Part shown: one piece after another, positions 6,650-14,496 of the stretch
Layout: each line of letters starts with the position of its first letter
How positions within the stretch are numbered: the stretch's first letter is position 1
Source: Verrucomicrobiota bacterium
GTDB lineage: Bacteria > Verrucomicrobiota > Verrucomicrobiia > Opitutales > Opitutaceae
Assembly: GCA_023446865.1 (NCBI GenBank)
Contig: JAEXPL010000205.1
Location: 1-39,038 of the forward strand
DNA length: 39,038 nt
Reading direction: 5' to 3'
Translations under genes and position numbers: made by a program
Notes under the pieces: model-generated
The model's input: the letters and a program-made list of their open reading frames with translations, nothing else
Database searches by the model: none
What the model was told of the DNA's origin: nothing

Positions 6650-7077
6650 ATGTTCACCGTTTCACCAGTGGACGGAGCGCGGAGACGACGAAGAGCGCTC
6701 CTGTGAGCACGAGCAACGCGACTCTCCCGGTCGTTGGCGGCTCGGTGGATGAGAGGGTTCGGGCAAAGACCCCAGATGGCTCCTACGGAGACCAGAAAAT
6801 CTCCGACGCGGACAATCCGGTCCAGCCAACCCCGAGATGGATGGCGGTGCTCCGCTTCTGGCTTTGGGTCATGGCTCCCTGCAATGGTGTGCTCGCCGGC
6901 CTGCTGTCGTGGTACTGTTTCCACTTCAGCACGGCGTCCACCCACTTGGGCATGTGCGTGATCGCGGCAATCGCGACCGCAGCGATCACCGCCCACAACG
7001 CGTTCTGCGCGCTCAGGACAGCTCGGATCTCGTCCATTTCCGCCGTATCGGCCGCGCAACCCCGAAGCGGCGCCTGA
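6646..7077 (+). CDS. Possible small membrane protein (competes with the minus-strand reading)
   Basis: This is a 143-aa reading frame whose ATG overlaps the stop of the Ner-like gene (ATGA), with GGAAAGG 8 nt upstream as a Shine-Dalgarno candidate. Two hydrophobic segments are present, about 66-93 and 101-121. The N-terminal 60 residues are low-quality, Ser/Thr-rich sequence. The C-terminal half is rich in Cys and Trp in the manner of a shadow frame. The minus strand of the same DNA encodes a more natural-looking membrane protein (6654-7037). Only one of the two is likely to be real. Confidence 0.35.
   Translation: MNVHRFTSGRSAETTKSAPVSTSNATLPVVGGSVDERVRAKTPDGSYGDQKISDADNPVQPTPRWMAVLRFWLWVMAPCNGVLAGLLSWYCFHFSTASTHLGMCVIAAIATAAITAHNAFCALRTARISSISAVSAAQPRSGA
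6654..7037 (-). pseudogene. Possible minus-strand membrane protein gene split by an amber codon
   Basis: From ATG 7037 the minus strand reads an 84-aa protein with an acidic N-terminus, a transmembrane helix (LWAVIAAVAIAAI, about 14-26) and a basic/aromatic segment (PKWVDAVLKWKQYH). It stops at TAG (6783-6785). The same frame continues for 42 codons with a second hydrophobic helix (VALLVLTGALFVVSAL) and RPLVKR, ending at TGA 6654-6656, just 4 bp from the stop of the convergent Ner-like gene. The neat fit and protein-like composition suggest a two-helix membrane protein broken by a nonsense mutation or read through. Confidence 0.4.
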
Positions 7078-7116
7078 AACCACGGCCCTCCCCCTCCCGC
7101 TACCATATCTCTTGTC

Positions 7117-7818
7117 ATGTCATCCACTCTCGCTCTCCACCCCGAAAAGAACGTCACCCCGGTCCGGCTCGATCCGGCCTGGAACCATGCCCGCAAGCTG
7201 CTCGCCGATGGACGGCGGTGCGCCCGCGAACTCGCCGCCGAGATCGAGCGGTTGCGCGAGGCGTACCTGCGTGACGGACATGCGAATCTGAAGCGCGGGA
7301 ACTCCCCGGAGTCGCATCGTGCGACTCCGGGGGAGGACGGCTTCAAAGCCCAGGTCGCAGCGCAGCTCGATATCCATCCGGCCACCGCCTACCGCCACCT
7401 CGCCGTGGCGAAGGCGCTGGCGATCTGCGACATGGTCGAGCGTGCTCCCGAGGGCGAGACCATCGACCTGCCCGACAATAGCAGCTACGCGGTGACCGAC
7501 GAGGTGCGCGAGAAGGCCCGCGACCTGCGCGCCCGGATCGAGGCCGGCGAAGTGCCGATGAACCGCGCGCTGCCGGCCGTATCCGGCATGTTCTCGGTGC
7601 GCGGCGGCGGCACCGGCGGCAAGGCCGCCACCAATCACCCGGCCAACATCCACGCCGGCCTCCAGAAGCTCATCACCAGCCTCCACGCGAAGCACTGGCG
7701 CCAAGGCGAGGGAGCCTGGGACCGCAATGCCACACTCTGGGCGCATGTGCTGGAGCAGCTCCCCGACGAGCTCCGTAGCGCCACGCTCGCCTGGTCCGAG
7801 AAGAGCCGCCGCCGCTGA
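7117..7818 (+). CDS. Early phage protein, HTH-containing, unknown function
   Basis: This is a 233-aa protein. The N-terminal third is a charged helix (ARKLLADGRRCARELAAEIERLREAYL, shown here in two parts: ARKLLADGRRC and ELAAEIERLREAYL). A likely helix-turn-helix follows at about 85-108 (GFKAQVAAQLDIHPATAYRH), then acidic and Ala-rich regions. It lies between the Ner-like regulator and the transposase, a slot that in other transposable phages holds small early regulators. The ATG at 7117 is used; a pyrimidine-rich spacer, not a Shine-Dalgarno motif, precedes it. I do not recognise a named family. Confidence 0.7.
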   Translation: MSSTLALHPEKNVTPVRLDPAWNHARKLLADGRRCARELAAEIERLREAYLRDGHANLKRGNSPESHRATPGEDGFKAQVAAQLDIHPATAYRHLAVAKALAICDMVERAPEGETIDLPDNSSYAVTDEVREKARDLRARIEAGEVPMNRALPAVSGMFSVRGGGTGGKAATNHPANIHAGLQKLITSLHAKHWRQGEGAWDRNATLWAHVLEQLPDELRSATLAWSEKSRRR

Positions 7819-7839
7819 ACCTCCGCGTCCGCATACCCC

Positions 7840-9744
7840 ATGAAGCTCCCCATCGGGCAGTCCCAACAACCTTCAGCTCCGGCCATTCCGGGAGCGGTGG
7901 CCGCTCTTTCCCCGGCGGCGAGCCATGGTGCGCAGGGAGATCCTGCGACGGCTCCAACGGAAGGCACGACGGCTCATGAAACAGCCGCCGCCGGGGCTCT
8001 GCTCTCGCTCTCTGCCGCGCCAGAGTCTGCACCGGTCCCCGATACCTCCGCGCCCGGCCTGCTCACACCGGCCGGCGCGGAGCAAGGGCCGCTCATGGGG
8101 CGCCCGCCGGAGGTGATCCCGACCGACAACGAGCGGAAGGCGTTGCTCTCCGCGTATCTCAAAACCAATCTCAAGAAGAAGCGCGGCTCGATGACGACCG
8201 CCGCCCGGCTCTTCGCGCAGAGCGAGGCCTGCAGCCCGGAGCTGCGCGAGGCGATCCTGCGCGAGGTGGGCCCCGCCCGCGCCTCCAAGCATCAGCTCCC
8301 CATCACCGTGCGCCGCGCGATGCAGGCCAGCCCGGCGCTCGTCACCTACACCCGCAACCCCCGCGATGCCGATGTCATGCTCGGCCACGCCCGTGGCGTG
8401 TTGCGCCGCCACCCCGAGGAGACGCGCCGCTTCTTCGCCGGCGAATGCCAGAGCCACGACGACGGCACGATCAACTTTTGCGTGGTTGTCCCCTGGCCAT
8501 GGGGCGGTTGCCGCTGCTCTGACAAATTCGGCGTGAAGGTGGGTCGCTTCCAGTTGCTCGCCAGCGCCGACAGCGCGGAGGATTTCATCCCCGGCTGGAC
8601 CTACGCCATCCGCCCGACCGGCGCCTACCGCGCCGAGGATGTGTGCGGGGCGATGGGCCGGCTGTGGCGCGATACCGTGCTACCCCGCTACGCCGTGCTC
8701 GAGCGCGGCACATGGGAATCTGCCCGGGTGAAGGCGCTGTGCGATGCCGCGGGAGTCGAGGTGCTGCGCAGCTACGCCCCGCGCCAAAAGCTCATCGAGA
8801 GCGTATTCAACCGGCTGTGGACCGTCCTCTCCGTCACTCCCGGCCAGGTGGGTCGCTACCGCGGCGAGATGGAGCGCGAGAACAAACTCCTGGCTGCCGC
8901 GCAGGCCGGCACGCTCGATCCCCGCGAGGCGTTCCCGACGCTCCAGATCGGCTTGGCCGCGCTGGAAAACGCGATCGCCTACCATAACCAGACGCCCATC
9001 GAGAGCCGTCAGTACGGCAAGTGGATCCCCGAGGTGCGGTGGCGCGAGGATCTCGCCGCGCATCCGCGGCCCAAGCTCGATCCCTCGCTCGCGTACCTCT
9101 GGGCGCCCGAAGTCCGCACCTGGACAGTCCGCCGCGGCTGCGTGGGTGGCATGGTGGAGACTCCGCTCGGCATCACGCTGCCGGCGCACTGGTGGTCGCC
9201 CGATCTCCTCGATCTCGACGGGCGCAAAGTCACCGTGCATTTCGACCCGTGGGAACCGGGTTGCCCTGGTACGCTCGTCCTCGCCGAGGATTGGCCGCTG
9301 CGCAACTGGAAGGCCGGCCGCCGGCTCGCTAGCGACGTCTCTTGCCTCGAGGACCTGCCGACCATCGCCTCGGAGGCGGCCAATGCGATCGCCGCCGATC
9401 CGGAGGCCAATGCCTTCGAGCGCGGCCGCCAGATGCGGGCTTCGCTGCGTGCCGTCGTCCTGCGCGAGTACCGCGCGATCACCGCGCCAGGTGCGCCGCT
9501 GCGCCGCGAGAGCGAAGTCCGCGGCCCCAGTTCTCTTGCCACCACGCCGGCCGAGTCGGCCTCTGCGCCCACACGGTCGCACCACACCCAACATGGCCCG
9601 GACTCCCGGCGCGGTGGCTCCCTTCCGACTCCGGCCCGCGCCGCGCGGCCAGATCCCACCGACGCGGATCTCGCCGAGCTCGAGCGCCTGGAGGCTCGCG
9701 CCCAGGAGCGAGGCCTCATCCCGGCCAGCGGCTACCCGCTCTGA
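7840..9744 (+). CDS. Mu-type DDE transposase (MuA-like)
   Basis: This 634-aa protein has an Ala/Pro-rich N-terminus, a DNA-binding region (about 95-170), an RNase H-like catalytic core (about 195-330), and a C-terminal Mu-type beta-barrel and disordered tail. Candidate catalytic residues are D207/D208 (QSHDDGTINF), E288 (AVLERGTWES) where most relatives have Asp in DNG, and E320 (KLIESVFNRLW). The post-core YHNQTPIESR and WIPEVRW stretches fit the Mu transposase family. It catalyses prophage integration and replicative transposition at the TG/CA ends. MuB-like ATPase follows 42 bp downstream. Family assignment is firm; the second catalytic residue is unusual. Confidence 0.9.
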   Translation: MKLPIGQSQQPSAPAIPGAVAALSPAASHGAQGDPATAPTEGTTAHETAAAGALLSLSAAPESAPVPDTSAPGLLTPAGAEQGPLMGRPPEVIPTDNERKALLSAYLKTNLKKKRGSMTTAARLFAQSEACSPELREAILREVGPARASKHQLPITVRRAMQASPALVTYTRNPRDADVMLGHARGVLRRHPEETRRFFAGECQSHDDGTINFCVVVPWPWGGCRCSDKFGVKVGRFQLLASADSAEDFIPGWTYAIRPTGAYRAEDVCGAMGRLWRDTVLPRYAVLERGTWESARVKALCDAAGVEVLRSYAPRQKLIESVFNRLWTVLSVTPGQVGRYRGEMERENKLLAAAQAGTLDPREAFPTLQIGLAALENAIAYHNQTPIESRQYGKWIPEVRWREDLAAHPRPKLDPSLAYLWAPEVRTWTVRRGCVGGMVETPLGITLPAHWWSPDLLDLDGRKVTVHFDPWEPGCPGTLVLAEDWPLRNWKAGRRLASDVSCLEDLPTIASEAANAIAADPEANAFERGRQMRASLRAVVLREYRAITAPGAPLRRESEVRGPSSLATTPAESASAPTRSHHTQHGPDSRRGGSLPTPARAARPDPTDADLAELERLEARAQERGLIPASGYPL

Positions 9745-9786
9745 TCTTCCGAACCCAACACAACACCCGAACACACCTACGACACG

Positions 9787-10779
9787 ATGACGACCGATAC
9801 ACCCGACACTCCCAACCCCATCGACCGCGAGCTCGCCCGTGAGCTGGTGGACCTCGCCGGCCGCGTACGCGCATGGCAGGAGGCGCGTAAGTATTCCGAC
9901 AACGCGCTGCTCCTCCGTATGCCCGGACTCGGTAGCACGAAGACGTTCACGCGAATCCTCAAGGGTGACCTCGACGAACTCGATCTCGACAAGCAGCTCG
10001 CGAACTACCGAGCGGTCGTCGCCGTCATGGAGGACATGTCCTCGCGCGAGCGCTCCGAAGAGGAGCTCTATGAGGACATCTCCACCGTCACGCTTCTGCG
10101 CCGAGCCCTGGTCGAGCTGATCGACGAGCGCAGCATCCGCCGCGTGGTCCTGGTGGAGGGCGATTCAGGTCTCGGAAAGTCCAAGGCACTGGCGTTGCTC
10201 CAGCGCAAGTATGGCCAGCGGATCAGCGTGGTCGAAGCCGTCACCGGCTGGCACGACAATCCGAACAGCTTCGTGGGTGCGTGCCTCGAGGCACAGGGCA
10301 TCCGCGATATGCCGTGCAGCTACGACGGCCGCCTCCGCATGCTGATTGCGAGGTATCGCGCTCACCGCGTGGCGCTCGCGATCGACGAAGCCCACTGCCT
10401 GGGCCCCGAGTGTCTCGACACCGTCAAGACGCTTGTCAACCAGACCCCGATCGAGGTGTTCCTCTTCGCTTGGCCGACGCTCTGGCGCCGTCTCGAGCGC
10501 GGCGCGTATGAAGAGGTCAAGCAGTTGCTCGGCAACCGGCTCGCCGAACGAATTAAGCTCGGCGGCCTGCGCGAGGCCGATGTGCGCAAACTGCTCCAGC
10601 GCCGCGCCAAGGTGGAGGATCCCCGCGCCGCCGCGCTCGTGCTCAAAGAGGCTTCGCAGCGCGGTAACCTTTCCTTCGTCGCCGCCGTGTGCACGCGGCT
10701 CGCTTCCGCCGAACGCGATGGGCTCCCGAGCGTCGACGATGTCGCCGCCGCCGTCGCCGCCGAGATCGCGAAACGCTGA
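9787..10779 (+). CDS. AAA+ ATPase, MuB-like target-selection protein
   Basis: This 330-aa protein has an N-terminal HTH-like region (about 15-80, ARKYSDNALLLRMPGLGSTK) and an AAA+ ATPase core. Walker A is GDSGLGKS (125-132) and Walker B is ALAIDEAH (196-203). A C-terminal helical domain follows. This is the layout of MuB/TniB-type proteins, which bind DNA in an ATP-dependent way, direct the transposase to target DNA and provide target immunity. It directly follows the transposase gene, as in Mu. The ATG at 9787 is preceded by a CA-rich spacer with no Shine-Dalgarno motif. Confidence 0.92.
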   Translation: MTTDTPDTPNPIDRELARELVDLAGRVRAWQEARKYSDNALLLRMPGLGSTKTFTRILKGDLDELDLDKQLANYRAVVAVMEDMSSRERSEEELYEDISTVTLLRRALVELIDERSIRRVVLVEGDSGLGKSKALALLQRKYGQRISVVEAVTGWHDNPNSFVGACLEAQGIRDMPCSYDGRLRMLIARYRAHRVALAIDEAHCLGPECLDTVKTLVNQTPIEVFLFAWPTLWRRLERGAYEEVKQLLGNRLAERIKLGGLREADVRKLLQRRAKVEDPRAAALVLKEASQRGNLSFVAAVCTRLASAERDGLPSVDDVAAAVAAEIAKR

Positions 10780-10793
10780 GCCCGGAGGCCACC

Positions 10794-11228
10794 ATGCCAC
10801 ACGATCCGCTCAAGCGCCGCGAGGCCACCGCGATCCCGCTGGTGCTCTTCGGCGCGCACGGTCGCACCGTCGAGGGCTACCGGCCCGCCGACGAGGATCT
10901 CTCCGCCGCGATGCCCGCGCTCAGCCACAAGGCCGGCGCCGCGGTGTCCGGTCCGCACTTGCGCACCGTGCGCCGCCGCTTCGCCCGCAATCGCACGGGA
11001 GTCGTCGGGATCTCGCTCGAGTACGAGCGCGTCCGCGACCGTCACTTCTACGTCGTAAACCTCGGCGCCGGTCACCGTCGCTTCTGTGTCGAGACGCTCG
11101 GCCGGCCCGAGGCGTGGCGCCGCGCCGTGGCGTTGCGGCATGAGCACGAGCGCAAGGTTCTCCTGGCCAACGCCACCATCCGCCACGCCCGCGACCGCCA
11201 CGCCGAGCAGGAAGGAGCCGCCGCATGA
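10794..11228 (+). CDS. AP2-like DNA-binding protein
   Basis: This is a 144-aa basic protein. Residues 60-118 (RNRTGVVGISLEYERV ... FYVVNLGAGHRRFCVE ... EAWRRAVALRHEHE) match the three-strand plus helix pattern of the AP2/integrase-N-type DNA-binding domain common in phage proteins. A good Shine-Dalgarno motif (CGGAGG) lies just upstream of ATG 10794, unlike most genes here. It follows the ATPase gene by 14 bp and overlaps the next small gene (ATGA). A role in early regulation or DNA binding is likely; the specific function is unknown. Confidence 0.65.
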   Translation: MPHDPLKRREATAIPLVLFGAHGRTVEGYRPADEDLSAAMPALSHKAGAAVSGPHLRTVRRRFARNRTGVVGISLEYERVRDRHFYVVNLGAGHRRFCVETLGRPEAWRRAVALRHEHERKVLLANATIRHARDRHAEQEGAAA

Positions 11229-11371
11229 ACCTCGCGATCACCATCTGCGCCGGGTCCATCGCCCTAATCTCGCTCTCGTTCCTCGCCGGCGGGCTCTGCG
11301 CGATGTACGTGCGCGATCGCGCCGAATCCCGCGCTTTGCTCGCCGCCAGCCGCCGTGGAGGTGCCCGATGA
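11225..11371 (+). CDS. Small single-pass membrane protein
   Basis: This is a 48-aa protein with one hydrophobic helix (LAITICAGSIALISLSFLAGG, residues 3-23) and a basic C-terminus (YVRDRAESRALLAASRRGGAR), predicting N-out/C-in topology. Both ends overlap neighbouring genes by 4 bp (ATGA), which supports it as a real, translationally coupled gene. Function is unknown. Confidence 0.6.
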   Translation: MNLAITICAGSIALISLSFLAGGLCAMYVRDRAESRALLAASRRGGAR

Positions 11372-11631
11372 ACCCCGCCGCCGACTGCCTGCGCGACGAT
11401 ATCACGGAGTGGCTGGAGTTCCACGGCACGGCCGCCGAGCGCCTGGGCAAGCTCCTGGCCGAGGCGGATACGGCGCTCACCGCCGGCCGCATCGGTTCCG
11501 CGCTCTACCTGATCCGCCAGGCGAAGACCACGCACCGCCTGCTCGCCTCCGGAATCGCCACAGCTCGCACCGAGCTCGCAACCCAAAACGCGACACCCGA
11601 AACCGCCGCGCCCGCGGCGTCCGCCCCATGA
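11368..11631 (+). CDS. Small helical phage protein, unknown function
   Basis: This is an 87-aa, mostly helical protein (DDITEWLEFHGTAAERLGKL then AGRIGSALYLIRQAKTTHRLL) with an Ala/Thr/Pro-rich tail. It is coupled by 4-bp overlaps to the small membrane proteins on both sides. No family is recognised. Confidence 0.65.
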   Translation: MNPAADCLRDDITEWLEFHGTAAERLGKLLAEADTALTAGRIGSALYLIRQAKTTHRLLASGIATARTELATQNATPETAAPAASAP

Positions 11632-11816
11632 AAGCCCGCACCTTCGCCCTGGTCTTCGCCGCGCTCTCGGGCGTGCCGCTGCTCTGCGCCGCGCTGCTCT
11701 GGATCTGCCCCTCGGATACGGTGGCCGTGCTCGTGTGCCTCGCGCTCGCCGGGTGCGGCGCGATCGGCGCCGGCGCCTCGATCCTGCTGCTCAGCTGTGC
11801 GGGCAGCGTGCGCTGA
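11628..11816 (+). CDS. Small two-helix membrane protein
   Basis: This 62-aa protein has two hydrophobic segments (about 6-26 and 32-57) separated by PSD and a very short cytoplasmic tail. Its holin-like shape is noted, but the early-operon position argues against lysis. It starts with a 4-bp overlap and is the last gene before the heptad-repeat spacer leading to gam. Confidence 0.6.
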   Translation: MKARTFALVFAALSGVPLLCAALLWICPSDTVAVLVCLALAGCGAIGAGASILLLSCAGSVR

Positions 11817-11861
11817 GCTCTGCCTCTCACCTCCAGCCCATCACCTCTCACCCCGATTCCC
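11817..11861. repeat. Heptad-repeat leader before the Gam-like gene
   Basis: The spacer reads as imperfect 7-mers of the type TCTCACC, TCCAGCC, CATCACC, TCTCACC and runs up to the start codon. It is pyrimidine-rich with no Shine-Dalgarno motif. It is one of a set of similar spacers. Confidence 0.65.
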
Positions 11862-12377
11862 ATGTCCCGTCTCAAAGCCACTACCTACACCACGCGCGCC
11901 CAGTTCGACGCCGCGTGCAACGAAATCGCCGTGCTCGAAGTGCAGCTCCGTCAGCAGACGGCGCTGCGCGACCAGCACCTGCAGCAGATCCGCGATCAAT
12001 TCGGCCCGATGATCGACGACCTCACCGAGGAGCGCGACGCCAAGGTCGCCCTCGCCGAGAAGTACGCCGAGACCCACCGTGCCGAGCTCTTTCCTGCCGC
12101 CCGCAAGAGCGGCGAGACTCCGCTCTCCAACTACGGCTTCCGCACCGGCAATCCCACGCTCGCGCTGCTCAACCGCAAGTGGTCGTGGGCAAGCGTGCTC
12201 GAGGCCGTGAAGGCCGCGTTCCCGAAGCGCTACGTGCGCCAGACTGAGGCTGTCGACAAGGATGCCATCAAGGCGCAGCTCACCGCCGAGCAACTCGCCA
12301 CCGTGGGCCTGCGCGTTACGCAGAGCGAAGCCTTCTACATCGAGGCGAAAGACCAGCCGGCCGCCGCCGGAGCCTGA
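11862..12377 (+). CDS. Gam-like host-nuclease inhibitor (DNA-end-binding protein)
   Basis: This 171-aa protein has a long N-terminal helix (about 14-75: AACNEIAVLEVQLRQQ ... DDLTEERDAKVALAEKYA) and a C-terminal region that includes the family-typical SNYGFRTGNPTLALLNRKWSW (split here: SNYGFRTGNP, LALLNRKWSW). Mu Gam binds double-strand DNA ends as a Ku-like dimer and blocks host exonucleases. The gene lies downstream of the transposase/ATPase pair, matching the early region of Mu relatives. The ATG at 11862 gives MSRLKATTYT. Confidence 0.85.
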   Translation: MSRLKATTYTTRAQFDAACNEIAVLEVQLRQQTALRDQHLQQIRDQFGPMIDDLTEERDAKVALAEKYAETHRAELFPAARKSGETPLSNYGFRTGNPTLALLNRKWSWASVLEAVKAAFPKRYVRQTEAVDKDAIKAQLTAEQLATVGLRVTQSEAFYIEAKDQPAAAGA

Positions 12378-12381
12378 AGCC

Positions 12382-12582
12382 ATGCGCGCGATGTTCGACG
12401 GCAAACCCATGACGGCCGCGAAGGCGCTCAAGCGTGGGCGCTCGCGCGGTCGCGTGATCTCCGGCCCCGGCGGCTTCTCTCCCGAGTTCCGCCGGCAGGT
12501 CTCCGAGGCGCATCGGCGCTTCTTCGCGGCCCGGGGGCACGATGTCGACTCGTTCGCTTTCACCGGGGGCTTCGCCGGCTGA
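12382..12582 (+). CDS. Small basic phage protein, unknown function
   Basis: This is a 66-aa protein rich in Arg and Gly (KALKRGRSRGRVISGPGGFS), with a helical segment FRRQVSEAHRRFFAARG. It starts 4 bp after the Gam stop and could bind nucleic acid. There is no family match by eye. Confidence 0.55.
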   Translation: MRAMFDGKPMTAAKALKRGRSRGRVISGPGGFSPEFRRQVSEAHRRFFAARGHDVDSFAFTGGFAG

Positions 12583-12626
12583 GCCGCCCTCCGTCGTCTG
12601 TCATCCGCCGTCCGTCCTCCTCTGCC
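12583..12626. repeat. Heptad-repeat leader
   Basis: Imperfect 7-mers TCCGTCG, TCTGTCA, TCCGCCG, TCCGTCC fill the spacer up to ATG 12627. The same family (TCYGYCN) recurs at 25764, 29943, 30413 and 32535. Confidence 0.75.
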
Positions 12627-13097
12627 ATGTCCGAACTCTCCCGAGAACAGAAAGCCGAGATCGGCGCGCTCGCTCGCCAGGCGTGGCTCGCTTGGCCTGG
12701 GCGCGAGGGGTTCTTGGAGAGCAACGGCGAGCTCTCGGCCACGGAGTGTTTCACGGCGTGGCGGCACTGGCAGCAAGGGTTGGCCTGCGGCAAGCAGAGC
12801 CTGTGCGCGTGCACGAGCGAGGGAGACTACCTCCGGCTCCGGGCGCATTTCCTCGCGCTGGGCGGCGACCAGATGGCCGCCACGCGGGCGCTGGTGCGCC
12901 ATGCCTCCGAGCCGGCGCGGATCGCGTTCTTCAAGCTCCGCGAGGCCATTGCCGAGCGCGGCCTGCGTGAGGAGTACGCCGCCGCGATCTGCCGGCGCCA
13001 GTTCCGCTGCAGCCTCGCCGAGGCCAGCGAACGCCAGCTCTGGTGCCTGGTGTACACCGTCAGAAACCGCCGAAAGGCCGCGATGTCCGCCGCATGA
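12627..13097 (+). CDS. Phage protein of unknown function (middle region)
   Basis: This is a 156-aa protein containing several Cys residues (GLACGKQSLCACTS) and a C-terminal helical region (EEYAAAICRRQFRCSLAEASERQLWCL, cited in parts: EEYAAAICRRQF, QLWCLVYTVRNRR). The QLWCLVYTVRNRR end recalls the C-terminus of Mu gp16/GemA-type proteins, but the match is too weak for a call. It overlaps the next gene by 4 bp. Confidence 0.6.
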   Translation: MSELSREQKAEIGALARQAWLAWPGREGFLESNGELSATECFTAWRHWQQGLACGKQSLCACTSEGDYLRLRAHFLALGGDQMAATRALVRHASEPARIAFFKLREAIAERGLREEYAAAICRRQFRCSLAEASERQLWCLVYTVRNRRKAAMSAA

Positions 13098-13399
13098 GCA
13101 AGATCGATAATCTTGATATGGCCGCAGTGCAGGCCGCGCTCTTCGCCGGCGAGAAGATGGCGACTGTCGCCGCCGAGCACGGATTCTCTCCGGTGTACCT
13201 GTTCCAGATCGTCCGCGATCGTGGGCTCGCCTACGTGTGGACCACTGCGGCCGAGCGCGAGGCGCTCACCGCTCTTCGCTCCGGGCAGTTTTCCGTGCTC
13301 CGCGAGGATGAGGCCGCCGCCGCGCAGCAGTTGCGCGCCCAGATTGGAGCCGCCCTTGCCGAATACTCCTCCGCCTCCGTGGCGAAGTCCGGTTCCTGA
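13094..13399 (+). CDS. Small HTH-like protein
   Basis: This 101-aa protein has a probable helix-turn-helix at about 10-45 (AALFAGEKMATVAAEHGFSP then VYLFQIVRDRGL), followed by a helical, Ala-rich C-terminus. It is translationally coupled to the upstream gene (ATGA at 13094). It may be a regulator of the middle or late genes, a role that Mor/C plays in Mu; no sequence similarity to Mor/C is visible. Confidence 0.6.
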   Translation: MSKIDNLDMAAVQAALFAGEKMATVAAEHGFSPVYLFQIVRDRGLAYVWTTAAEREALTALRSGQFSVLREDEAAAAQQLRAQIGAALAEYSSASVAKSGS

Positions 13400-13430
13400 T
13401 TTCCTGAGTCCCAGATTCTCCGCTCCTCCC

Positions 13431-13748
13431 ATGCAACCGATCCAGATCCGCGACATGAACTGGCAGCAGCTCCAGGAGCGTATCTCCGGCCTGCGCCAGA
13501 CTGTGCACGAAGCCCTCCGCATGCACGGGCCGTGCACCACCCGCCAGCTCGCAGAACGGGCGCGCCTCGATCTCCTCACCGTGCGCCCCCGTGTGACCGA
13601 GCTCGTGGAGCTTGGCTTCGCCGTGTGCACCGGCCGCGAGGGAGGCGAGGGCGTGTACCGCGCCTGCAGCTACCACGAGGCGGCCAGCGAACACGCGAAA
13701 CGCGTGGCGATTGCCACCGGAGCCGGCGTGCAGGCCGAACTCTTCTGA
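13431..13748 (+). CDS. Winged-helix-like protein
   Basis: This is a 105-aa protein. The pattern RQTVHEALRMHGPCTTRQLAERARLDLLTVRPRVTEL (cited in parts: HEALRMHGPCTTRQLAE, VRPRVTELVELGF) is a winged helix-turn-helix with a wing at CTGREGGEGVYR. It is a candidate transcriptional regulator in the middle operon. A pyrimidine-rich spacer precedes ATG 13431. Confidence 0.65.
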   Translation: MQPIQIRDMNWQQLQERISGLRQTVHEALRMHGPCTTRQLAERARLDLLTVRPRVTELVELGFAVCTGREGGEGVYRACSYHEAASEHAKRVAIATGAGVQAELF

Positions 13749-13758
13749 CATCGATCCC

Positions 13759-14055
13759 ATGACCACGACCAACACCGACACCAAGCCGCTCCTTGTCACC
13801 GTCCGCATGACGGGGGGCTGTTATCTCGCCCGAAGTAAGGGACACACCGCATCCTGCACTTCGAGCGCTGAACAGGCCGCCGCGCGCTGCGCAGCCAAGG
13901 CCTTCGATTGCCTGGATACGCGCATCCACCTCCAGCCGCTCGGCTCCGGGAGCAAGAGCAGCCAATTCCTCACGTTGCCCGAGCCGCACGAGGGATTCGC
14001 GACCGCCTCCGCCTTGATCGATGCTCACGCCAAACGGATGGGGTGGCGGTCATGA
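13759..14055 (+). CDS. Small phage protein, unknown function
   Basis: This is a 98-aa protein with a beta-rich N-terminal half (LLVTVRMTGGCYLARSKGHT) containing several Cys residues, and a C-terminal helix (FATASALIDAHAKRMGW). It overlaps the following gene by 4 bp. It is not recognised. Confidence 0.55.
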   Translation: MTTTNTDTKPLLVTVRMTGGCYLARSKGHTASCTSSAEQAAARCAAKAFDCLDTRIHLQPLGSGSKSSQFLTLPEPHEGFATASALIDAHAKRMGWRS

Positions 14056-14496
14056 GCGCCTCCGCCACATCTACCGTCGCGGGTGCCATCGAGCACGTGC
14101 TTGGCCGGATCCATGAGAGCCCTGAAGTGGGCTACTACATGGGTGTGTGCACCGAGAGTTTCGAGCGCTTGGTCGCCGCGTACGCCGAAATTCACGGCGA
14201 GCCTGTCGCCGCCGTACGTACACAGTTCCTACCGATGCGGCCCCGCGACCCGCGCCGCGAACTGGAGCGCCGGGTCGAGGAGCTCGAAGAACGACTCACG
14301 GGCACGCACACGAGTTGCCACGACGACGACGCTCCGACCTACGGCCCCGAGCATCTCGACGCCGAGGACATGGTCGAGCGGGTGAAGTTGCTGCTCGGCA
14401 TGCACTCCGCGGACCCGGTGCGGTGCCAGCAGCGAAATCGCTGCGCTGTACGACTCGATCGACCTCCCGATCAGCCTCGTCGCCCTCCCCACATGA
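14052..14496 (+). pseudogene. Small phage gene with an apparent frameshift near its 3' end
   Basis: The frame from ATG 14052 reads a normal helical, acidic protein (SPEVGYYMGVCTES ... ELERRVEELEERLTG) up to about 14400. It then turns into Arg/Pro-rich shadow sequence and runs without a stop into the next gene. One base over, the DNA reads GASSEIAALYDSIDLPISL and ends at TGA 14494-14496, which overlaps the next ATG as ATGA, the coupling used by its neighbours. A one-base insertion (or two-base loss) between about 14395 and 14430 explains both. It could be a real lesion, a sequencing error or a programmed shift. Confidence 0.6.
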
